A stretch of 9,494 bases of DNA, taken from positions 15,050 through 24,543 of the forward strand of contig DLPA01000118.1 in assembly GCA_002479815.1 (NCBI GenBank), given 5' to 3'. Within the stretch, counting starts at the first letter, position 1. Each line of letters opens with the position of its first letter. This stretch comes from a bacterium UBA7470. Lineage in GTDB: Bacteria; Pseudomonadota; Gammaproteobacteria; Burkholderiales; Burkholderiaceae_C. This document shows positions 1 to 5,136 of the stretch, in pieces. The notes beneath the pieces were generated by a model that did not search any database, was not told where the DNA came from, and worked only from the letters and a program-made list of their open reading frames with translations. Position numbers and translations under genes: made by a program.

Positions 1-346
1 CAGCTCCAGCTCCACCAGCCATCGTCGCTTGGGCGGTGTGGCCTTCGCCTTGCGTGACCAATTACAAAGCCAGTTGCAAAGCGAAGTCCGTGCCACCGTC
101 TTGGGCCATTTGCAGCGTGGTGGTTCACCCACGCCTTTTGATCGCATTTTGGCGACGCAATACGGCATACGCGCCGCTGAGCTGGTGTTGGCGGGCGAGT
201 TCAATCGCATGGTGACCATGCAGTCGGGTCAATTTGTATCCATCCCCTTGGCTGATGTTGCACACCAACACCGTTTGGTGACAGAAGATGCGCCGCTCAT
301 GCACGCCGCACGACAGTTGGGCCTGTGCCTAGGAGAGACACAATGA
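1..346 (+). CDS. 6-phosphofructokinase, C-terminal part (cut by the left window edge)
   Basis: This is the end of a phosphofructokinase, the enzyme that phosphorylates fructose 6-phosphate to fructose 1,6-bisphosphate in the cytoplasm. The reading frame is open back to base 2, so the gene begins outside the window; about 114 residues are visible. The family signature VLGHLQRGGSPTPFDR is present. It includes the arginine of EVRAT and the His and Arg of GHLQRGG, which correspond to the E. coli PfkA substrate-binding residues R243, H249 and R252. The tail with PLADVA and ARQLGLCLGE resembles the group III PFKs of actinobacteria and methylotrophs, which use either ATP or pyrophosphate. The donor-binding residues lie in the missing N-terminal half, so the phosphoryl donor cannot be decided here and no symbol is given. 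The stop codon overlaps the start of the next gene (ATGA at 343-346). Confidence 0.93.
   Translation, partial: SSSSTSHRRLGGVAFALRDQLQSQLQSEVRATVLGHLQRGGSPTPFDRILATQYGIRAAELVLAGEFNRMVTMQSGQFVSIPLADVAHQHRLVTEDAPLMHAARQLGLCLGETQ
331..336 (+). promoter_or_regulatory. Ribosome binding site AGGAGA that decides the start of the PNPOx-fold gene
   Basis: AGGAGA lies six bases before the ATG at 343. It lies inside the last codons of the phosphofructokinase gene. It supports the ATG at 343 over the in-frame GTG at 325, which lies upstream of this site. Confidence 0.75.
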
Positions 347-891
347 ACACCCCTCCCCCCACACCCCCTACACCTGCATTGCCCCACCTCAGCCGCTTAG
401 ACCTTGCGCTGCGGCAACTGTTGCACACCCAGCGCGTGGCGGCCTTGGGCAGTGTGGATGCAGACGGTGCGCCTCAAGTTTCGATGGTGCCCTATGCCTT
501 GGCGCATCTGCCGGCAAGCTGCGTCATGGTCTTGCACCTCAGTGGACTGGCGGCACACACCCGCCACCTCCAAACTCAAGCCCAATCCTGCTTGATGGTG
601 ATGCAGGCCGAAGTGCCCGACCAAGCCGTCCATGCCTTGCCCCGTGTGAGCCTGAACGTGCTCGCCCAAACCCTGAGCGCCCCCCATCCCGCCTACACCG
701 TATGCCGCAGCGCCTACCTTGCACGATTCCCTGAAGCGCAGGACATGACTCAGTTGCCCGACTTTCGCTTTGTCATGCTTACCATCACCCAAGCGCGACA
801 CATTGCAGGCTTTGGCGCAGCCCGCAGCTTGGACGCGCCAGAGGTGCAGCGCATTCTGTACACCGCCCCATACGCACCAGAGGCGACATGA
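343..891 (+). CDS. HugZ-like / pyridoxamine 5'-phosphate oxidase-fold protein
   Basis: This is a 182-residue cytoplasmic protein of the split-barrel flavin/haem-binding family that includes PNPOx and the haem-utilisation proteins HugZ/HutZ. After a proline-rich start (residues 3-14), the barrel begins with RVAALGSVDADGAPQVSMVP (31-50), which matches the usual first strands of this fold. HLSGLAAHTRHL (65-76) follows. The end, DFRFVMLTITQARHIAGFGAA (140-160), resembles the HugZ-type DF...HI.GFGAA ending. Full HugZ proteins are about 250 residues and have an extra C-terminal domain that is absent here, so this is the short form. The exact ligand (FMN, haem or another) and reaction cannot be told from sequence. 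ATG 343 was chosen for its good ribosome site and its ATGA overlap with the phosphofructokinase stop; its own stop overlaps the rluA start. Confidence 0.82.
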   Translation: MNTPPPTPPTPALPHLSRLDLALRQLLHTQRVAALGSVDADGAPQVSMVPYALAHLPASCVMVLHLSGLAAHTRHLQTQAQSCLMVMQAEVPDQAVHALPRVSLNVLAQTLSAPHPAYTVCRSAYLARFPEAQDMTQLPDFRFVMLTITQARHIAGFGAARSLDAPEVQRILYTAPYAPEAT

Positions 892-1562
892 TGGCCTCAG
901 CCCTCACCGTGGTGTACCAAGACGCGCATCTGATCGTGCTGGACAAGCCCGCCGATTTGCTGTCCGTGCCCGGACGCGGGCCAGAGCGCGCCGATTGCTT
1001 GTCTGCCCGAGTGCAAGCTCTGTGGCCCGATGCCTTGATCGTTCACCGCTTGGATATGGCGACCAGTGGCCTGCTTGTCATGGCACGAGGCATCGAAGCT
1101 CAACGGCAACTCAGCATGGCCTTTGCCCGCCGACAAACCCACAAACGCTACGAAGCCGTGGTGTGGGGGACGCTGCACCCCAGTGATGCCACGGCCAGCG
1201 CCGACGAATGGCAAGTCATTGATCGGCCCTTGATCGTCGATTGGCCCAACCGCCCCCGCAGCATCGTTTGCCCAGACACCGGCAAACCCAGCCACACCCG
1301 CTGGCGCGTGCTAAGGCACGAGCAACACGCCAACACCTACGCCCCCCTGACCCGAGTGGCCTTAGAACCCGTCACCGGACGTTCACACCAGTTGCGAGTG
1401 CATCTGCAACACATAGGCCACCCCATTGTGGGCGACACACTTTACGCCCCCGCTACCGCGCAAGCCGCCGCCCCACGCTTATGGCTCCATGCCTGCCAAC
1501 TGGGGCTAGCGCATCCCGCCACAGGCGTATGGTGCGAATGGCAGTCGCCAGTGCCTTTTTAA
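888..1562 (+). CDS. rluA: Dual-specificity RNA pseudouridine synthase RluA
   Basis: This 224-residue protein matches the 219-residue E. coli RluA closely along its length. RluA converts uridine to pseudouridine at 23S rRNA position 746 and tRNA position 32. The catalytic motif HRLDMATSG spans residues 53-61, with the nucleophile Asp at 56. Other family stretches are LDKPADLLSVPGR (18-30), PLIVDWPNRP, ETGKP-like DTGKPSHT, PVTGRSHQLRVH and HPIVGDTLYAP. There is no S4 domain, as expected for RluA rather than RluC/D. The start ATG overlaps the stop of the preceding gene (ATGA at 888-891), indicating translational coupling. A second ATG follows directly at 891. The assignment to RluA rather than another RluA-family enzyme rests on overall similarity recalled from the E. 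coli protein. Confidence 0.9.
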   Translation: MMASALTVVYQDAHLIVLDKPADLLSVPGRGPERADCLSARVQALWPDALIVHRLDMATSGLLVMARGIEAQRQLSMAFARRQTHKRYEAVVWGTLHPSDATASADEWQVIDRPLIVDWPNRPRSIVCPDTGKPSHTRWRVLRHEQHANTYAPLTRVALEPVTGRSHQLRVHLQHIGHPIVGDTLYAPATAQAAAPRLWLHACQLGLAHPATGVWCEWQSPVPF

Positions 1563-1638
1563 AGACAGGGCAGAAAAAGCAATTTAGTGAAGCAATTAAA
1601 TAAATGATTGATCTGATTTTTATTTATTAAAATAAGTT

Positions 1639-1691
1639 GAACGCTAATAAAAATATGCGTAAACAGCTCACTTTTTTTACTATCTTTTTTG
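1639..1691 (+). repeat. Intergenic promoter-like repeat, copy A (upstream of uppP)
   Basis: The core 1657-1689 matches 7006-7038 at 31 of 33 positions, and the match resumes upstream at GAACGCT (1639-1645 and 6989-6995). It carries ATGCGT (1655-1660), a 17-bp spacer and TACTAT (1678-1683), which look like -35 and -10 boxes directed at uppP. The repeat core resembles short intergenic repeats that I recall as common in Comamonadaceae; this recollection is not verified. Confidence 0.7.
1655..1683 (+). promoter_or_regulatory. Candidate sigma70 promoter for the uppP operon
   Basis: ATGCGT (1655-1660), 17 bp and TACTAT (1678-1683) resemble TTGACA and TATAAT with optimal spacing. The predicted transcript would start near 1690, about 11 bases before the uppP ATG. 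The -35 match is poor, so this stands mainly on the same arrangement recurring in two other repeat copies. Confidence 0.4.
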
Positions 1692-1700
1692 ATAACTCTT

Positions 1701-2537
1701 ATGGAATCACTACCGCTGCTGGTCAAAGCCGCCTTGATGGGCATGGTGGAGGGGCTGACCGAGTTTTTGCCCATTTCAAGCACAGGGCATTTGATTTTGG
1801 CGGGCAGCTTGTTGGGCTTTGTCGATGCCAAGGCCAAGGTGTTTGACATCGCCATTCAAACCGGAGCGATTTTTGCGGTGATCTTGGTGTATTGGCAAAA
1901 AATCAGAACCACTGTCACCGACTTGCCGCACAGCGCACAAGCCCAACGCTTGGCTTTTAATGTGGCGCTGGGCTTTTTTCCGGCGGTGGTGTTGGGCTTG
2001 CTGGCAGGCAAAGCCATCAAAGCCCATTTGTTCACGCCCACGGTGGTGGCGTCCACCTTCATCATCGGTGGCTTCATCATCTTGTGGGCCGAGCGTCGCC
2101 AAGCCCAAGCCGACACCAAACCCCACATTTTGGAAGTAGAGCAAATGCGTGGGCGCGATGCCTTGAAAGTCGGTTTGGTGCAGTGCTTTGCCATGATTCC
2201 GGGCACCAGCCGCAGCGGGGCGACCATCATCGGCGGGATGCTGCTGGGGCTGTCGCGCAAGGCGGCCACCGATTTCTCGTTTTATCTGGCGATTCCCACG
2301 CTCATCGGCGCAGGCGTTTACAGTTTGTACAAAGAGAGGGCGCTCCTGAGTCTGGACGACTTGCCGATGTTTGGTGTGGGGCTGGTGTTTGCGTTTGCCA
2401 GTGCGTGGCTGTGCATACGCTGGCTGCTGCGCTTTATTGCCACACACAGCTTCAATGGCTTTGCCTACTACCGCATTGCTTTTGGCATTTTTATTTTCAT
2501 CTCCGCCCATTTCGGGTGGATCACTTGGGCAGACTGA
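1701..2537 (+). CDS. uppP: Undecaprenyl-diphosphatase UppP (BacA)
   Basis: This integral inner-membrane enzyme removes a phosphate from undecaprenyl pyrophosphate. It recycles the lipid carrier for peptidoglycan and other envelope polymers, and its overexpression gives bacitracin resistance. The 278-residue length is normal for the family (about 270). The first signature, EGLTEFLPISSTGHLIL (17-33), holds the catalytic Glu17 and Glu21, Ser27 and His30. The second, PGTSRSGATIIGGMLLG (167-183), contains Arg171, equivalent to E. coli Arg174. Several hydrophobic membrane segments are visible, for example 46-65, 87-104, 115-130, 192-210, 222-242 and 258-275. ATG 1701 was chosen because it is followed directly by the conserved N-terminus; the TTG at 1689 is an unlikely alternative. 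No clear Shine-Dalgarno sequence precedes it, which is unusual beside the other genes. It is the first gene of a likely operon with the DHH and zinc-ribbon genes. Confidence 0.96.
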   Translation: MESLPLLVKAALMGMVEGLTEFLPISSTGHLILAGSLLGFVDAKAKVFDIAIQTGAIFAVILVYWQKIRTTVTDLPHSAQAQRLAFNVALGFFPAVVLGLLAGKAIKAHLFTPTVVASTFIIGGFIILWAERRQAQADTKPHILEVEQMRGRDALKVGLVQCFAMIPGTSRSGATIIGGMLLGLSRKAATDFSFYLAIPTLIGAGVYSLYKERALLSLDDLPMFGVGLVFAFASAWLCIRWLLRFIATHSFNGFAYYRIAFGIFIFISAHFGWITWAD

Positions 2538-2539
2538 CG

Positions 2540-3466
2540 ATGAAACGCACCCTTTTACCCCTACGCCTGCACGTACAACCCCAACGCGACGACCCGCAGC
2601 CGCTGGTGCTGTACCACGGCAAAGGCTGTCCCGATGGCTTCGCGTCAGCCTTGGCCGCGTGGCTGTTTTATGACGGTCAAGTCGAGTGCAAAGGGCTGGA
2701 TCACGGGCAAGTGCAAAGTCTGGCCGATTTGCCCAACGTGGTCGAGCGCTGCGTCTATATCTTGGATTTTTCGCTGCCCGCCGAGGTGCTGAGTGCCATC
2801 GACCAAGCCGCACAGCAGCTCGTCTTGCTCGATCACCACCAAAGCGCCGCCGACAAGCTGGCTGGTTTTACCTGCCGCGGCGGGGCGGTGCATTTTGATA
2901 TGGGCAAAAGCGGGGCACGCTTGGCATGGGAATTTTTCTTTCCCGATCAAGCGCTTCCTGCACTGGTGGCGATGGTCGAAGACCGCGACTTGTGGCTGTG
3001 GCACTTACCCCAAAGCGGCGCCTTCTTGTCGGCCTTGGACATGGAGAAGCAAGACTTTGCACGCTGGGCCGAAGTCGCCCGCTTAGAGGGTACAGCCCTA
3101 GAAGCCTACATTGCACGCGGACAAGCGATGGACGACAAATTCCAAGCCCTCGCCCGTGACATCGCCACCAGCGCCCGCCCCATCGACTTCGATGGCGAAC
3201 AAGGGCTGATGGTCAACGCCCCCAGCGCCTTTCACAGTTTGGTCGGCAATTTGCTCTCCGAACGCTCGGGCACCTTCGCGCTGGTGTGGACGGTGACGGA
3301 AAAAGGCGAAGTCAAAGGCGGCCTACGCGCCGTTCGCAGCTACAACGTCATCCCCTTGGCCGAACGCATGGGCGGCGGCGGCCACCCCCAAGCCTGCGGC
3401 TTTCGGATGTCGGCTCACCGCTTGCCTGAGTTGTTGAGCGGGGTGTTTCGGAGTGGGAAAGCTTAG
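2540..3466 (+). CDS. DHH/DHHA1-family phosphoesterase (NrnB-like)
   Basis: This 308-residue cytoplasmic phosphoesterase belongs to the DHH family, whose metal-dependent members cut small oligoribonucleotides, cyclic dinucleotide products or related phosphodiesters. The visible motifs are HGKGCPDGFAS (26-36, Asp32), ILDFSLP (74-80, Asp76), the name-giving DHH at 98-100 followed by QSA, and VEDRD (146-150). The C-terminal DHHA1 substrate-binding motif GGGGHPQACGF lies at 278-288. The layout, one DHH and one DHHA1 domain in about 300 residues, is like NrnB-type nano-RNases, but the substrate is not determined by sequence alone. The start ATG at 2540 lies 2 bp after the uppP stop. The same frame stays open upstream inside uppP, but that part is not homologous to the family. 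Co-transcription with uppP is likely. Confidence 0.88.
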   Translation: MKRTLLPLRLHVQPQRDDPQPLVLYHGKGCPDGFASALAAWLFYDGQVECKGLDHGQVQSLADLPNVVERCVYILDFSLPAEVLSAIDQAAQQLVLLDHHQSAADKLAGFTCRGGAVHFDMGKSGARLAWEFFFPDQALPALVAMVEDRDLWLWHLPQSGAFLSALDMEKQDFARWAEVARLEGTALEAYIARGQAMDDKFQALARDIATSARPIDFDGEQGLMVNAPSAFHSLVGNLLSERSGTFALVWTVTEKGEVKGGLRAVRSYNVIPLAERMGGGGHPQACGFRMSAHRLPELLSGVFRSGKA

Positions 3467-3470
3467 TCTG

Positions 3471-3695
3471 ATGATTTGCCCAAACTGCACCACAAACCTA
3501 GAAGGTGACTTGATTTACGAAACCTTCTTTGCCAAGTACGGTGATGAAAAAAAGGCGCTTGAAGCGGCAGAGCTGTACGGTGCGACAAAAACCACAGGGC
3601 GATGGATGCGCCTCATTGGAATTTACGATAGGCACAGCGACAGAACCACAGCCTATCGCTGTCCAGATTGCGACCATAAATGGCCTAGAACCTAA
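3471..3695 (+). CDS. Small zinc-ribbon protein of unknown function
   Basis: This protein of 74 residues carries one CxxC near each end: CPNC at 3-6 and CPDC at 64-67. That is the classic four-cysteine layout of a zinc ribbon. The middle is charged and probably helical (FFAKYGDEKKALEAAELYG). It has no signal peptide or membrane segment. The ATG at 3471, four bases after the DHH gene stop, is preferred to the in-frame GTG at 3453 inside the DHH gene because the first CxxC begins right behind it. A purine-rich GGAGTGGG at 3450-3457 is a possible but distant ribosome site. Its base composition is less G+C-rich than its neighbours, which may hint at a different origin. I do not recognise the family and give no function. 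Confidence 0.7.
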   Translation: MICPNCTTNLEGDLIYETFFAKYGDEKKALEAAELYGATKTTGRWMRLIGIYDRHSDRTTAYRCPDCDHKWPRT

Positions 3696-3806
3696 GCATT
3701 CAATAAAGCGACTATTTAGCCCCTTCTTATTTCTCGCCCACCCCAACCCTCCCCCGCTGTTCATTGGTATCTACACAAATACGAAGTTGGTTTACCTCCG
3801 TGAGTT

Positions 3807-3940
3807 ACCACCCCGTCAGGCTCACGCCTGCCACCCCTCCATCGGAGGGGAATGTCTTGCGCCGACTGAGCTGCTGTAACAAGTGAGGCCCCCTCATTCC
3901 CTTCTGTGGAGGGGTGGCAGGCGCAGCCTGACGGGGTGGT
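3807..3940. repeat. MITE-like imperfect palindrome
   Basis: The left arm 3807-3841 and the right arm 3907-3940 are reverse complements except for a 3-versus-2-base bulge: two perfect 16-bp blocks in each arm. Weaker pairing continues inward to GGGGAATG (3847-3854) against CATTCCC (3895-3901), leaving a loop of about 40 bases. The left arm also holds a nested hairpin, CCCCTCC-ATC-GGAGGGG (3834-3850). There is no transposase. It could be a non-autonomous mobile element or a large hairpin serving as a transcription barrier between convergent genes. The block type CCACCCCGTCAGGC...GCCTGCCACCCCTCC is one I recall in many bacterial intergenic regions, but I cannot check copy number here. Confidence 0.75.
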
Positions 3941-4126
3941 TTTCACTTGTGACCAATTAAAATCAATCTGACTGAAGACGATTTGTCGGTCGATAGACCT
4001 GAAGACCAGACAATGAAGCAAAAGATGGGGTCACAGACGCAAGTCACCATCTTGAGCGGGGATTGCCGGAAACGGCATACAGGATGCCAGCTTTTGCGAG
4101 GCTACTGCGGGCACCGCTCACACGCC

Positions 4127-4203
4127 TCAATCCACCTCCCGCACCAGACGAAAGCCGTTGACGGGGGCGTATAGGGGGCTGCGGGTCGCGCCTCGCCGCC
4201 CCT
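4127..4203 (-). pseudogene. Possible 3' remnant of a formylglycine-generating-enzyme (SUMF1)-type gene
   Basis: Reading the minus strand to the TGA at 4129-4127 gives GATRSPLYAPVNGFRLVREVD. The closing GFRLVRE is typical of the C-terminus of formylglycine-generating-enzyme/sulfatase-modifying-factor domains. Upstream, the frame runs into the hydrolase gene, so no domain body is present. If real, it is a scrap of about 25 codons left by recombination, with the hydrolase gene joined to it. The match is short and could be chance. Confidence 0.3.
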
Positions 4204-5106
4204 TCACAGCCCTTTCAAGATCGTTGCAGCCGTGTCTGCTGCCAGCCGAGGGTGCTCCATCGGGAACAGGTGCGTGCCGCTGATGACGCGCAGGCGTTCG
4301 GGGAAACGGTCGGGCTGAACGACTTTGCGCGTCATCTCCATGCCCACTTGCTGCATCTCTGCCGATTGCTCGCCGCCGATGAAGGCGACTGGGCAGGGCA
4401 AAGGGTGTTGGCGCAAGAGTCGGTCCAGATGGTGCGGCAAGGTGTTGTAAATGGCGGTTTCCACGTCGCGGTCAAAGCGCAGCACCCGTTGCGTACCGCC
4501 TTGTGGCAAGGCCGCGTGTTCCGTGCCGTGGGCGATGTAGTCGTCCAGCACCGTCGGCTCCCACAGGGCGAACGTGCGTTTGTGGGCAAAGTGCTCGCGG
4601 GCGCTGGCTGCATCGGGCCATTGGTGACGGCGTTTTTTACTGACTTTGCCGGGGGACACCGACCTTACGACTTGGGTGTGTTTGGCAACCGCCAAGGCTT
4701 TGGCCTTCCAGCCCCCCAACACGGGCGAATCCAGCATGAGCACGCCATTGACGGCCTGCCCTGCAAACAAGTGCGGAAAACGCGTCGCACACATCAAACT
4801 GACAAATCCGCCCAAAGAGTGCCCCAATAAGAACAGCTTAGAGGGCAAGCAACCCGTGGCGGCTTGGCGTGCAGCCAAGGTTTGGGTCACGAAGTCGGCC
4901 AATTGCTGCACCAAGTGCGGCCAGTTGCTGGTGACGGGGTAACGCGCATCGTGCCCAAACCGATCCAAGGGTACGACATCAAACCCATGCCCGTATAGGG
5001 CGTGCAGCATTTGAGTGTAGGTTCCACCGGGGAAGCTGTTGCCGTGGCTGAAGATGACCAAGGGCGCATCTTGCACCGAGGGGTTTACAAAAACAGGTGC
5101 ATTCAT
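4204..5106 (-). CDS. Alpha/beta-hydrolase fold protein
   Basis: This 300-residue protein is of the serine alpha/beta-hydrolase type (esterase, lipase or thioesterase). The oxyanion-region motif FSHGNSFPGGTY lies at 19-30. The nucleophile elbow GHSLGG is at 95-100 (Ser97), and the catalytic His is probably His279 in SGTHLFPMEHP. The acid is less certain (candidates are Asp126 in MLDSP or Glu246 in GGEQS). There is no signal peptide, so it should act in the cytoplasm. The basic stretch SPGKVSKKRRHQ (151-162) lies in the cap region. The start ATG at 5106 is the first methionine after the glpK stop, with no strong ribosome site. The 30-bp gap to glpK suggests co-transcription. A role in releasing glycerol or another alcohol from an ester would fit that context but is inference. 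Confidence 0.87.
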   Translation of the reverse strand: MNAPVFVNPSVQDAPLVIFSHGNSFPGGTYTQMLHALYGHGFDVVPLDRFGHDARYPVTSNWPHLVQQLADFVTQTLAARQAATGCLPSKLFLLGHSLGGFVSLMCATRFPHLFAGQAVNGVLMLDSPVLGGWKAKALAVAKHTQVVRSVSPGKVSKKRRHQWPDAASAREHFAHKRTFALWEPTVLDDYIAHGTEHAALPQGGTQRVLRFDRDVETAIYNTLPHHLDRLLRQHPLPCPVAFIGGEQSAEMQQVGMEMTRKVVQPDRFPERLRVISGTHLFPMEHPRLAADTAATILKGL

Positions 5107-5136
5107 CTGAAAAATTGAAAAGGGTTTACCCCTATT

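Larger units (their letters stand above)
1563..1700. other. AT-rich intergenic region between rluA and uppP
   Basis: This stretch is much more AT-rich than the genes around it. It holds a weak AT-only inverted repeat (AATAAAT at 1599-1605 with ATTTATT at 1622-1628), which is too weak to call a terminator for the upstream operon. It also holds the repeat copy at 1639-1691. I see no small gene in it. Confidence 0.6.
3696..4203. other. Non-coding region between the zinc-ribbon gene and the convergent hydrolase gene
   Basis: This stretch of about 500 bases separates two converging transcription units. It contains the large imperfect palindrome at 3807-3940, a small perfect hairpin GGCAT/ATGCC (4074-4088) followed by AGCTTTT, and a possible gene remnant at 4127-4203. 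A G+C-rich inverted repeat (GGGGC with GCCCC, about 4174-4203) just past the hydrolase stop could fold but has no T-run. No full gene is supported. It reads like a site that has collected insertions. Confidence 0.55.

Noticed and set aside
2084..2539. Upstream extension of the DHH gene into uppP
   Set aside because: The frame is open but lies within uppP in another frame and encodes no DHH-family sequence; ATG 2540 right after the uppP stop is the sensible start.
1776..2813. 345-codon open frame on the minus strand across uppP and the DHH gene
   Set aside because: It lies opposite two well-recognised genes. Its composition (rich in Arg, His, Gln) is that of a shadow frame, with no recognisable domain.
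3529..4021. Small open frames on both strands over the palindrome (3529-3879 plus, 3761-4021 minus)
   Set aside because: They translate the repeat arms or an alternative frame of the zinc-ribbon gene. They have no ribosome site and no family resemblance.
4020..4055. Inverted AAGATGG/CCATCTT and repeated GTCAC near 4022-4053, considered as an attachment or REP-type site
   Set aside because: Only seven bases pair around a loop of about 18, and there is no second copy in the window or integrase/transposase nearby.
5107..5136. Terminator-like GGGTAAACCC followed by T-rich sequence between glpK and the hydrolase
   Set aside because: The stem would be four base pairs with a two-base loop, too small to fold or stop transcription.
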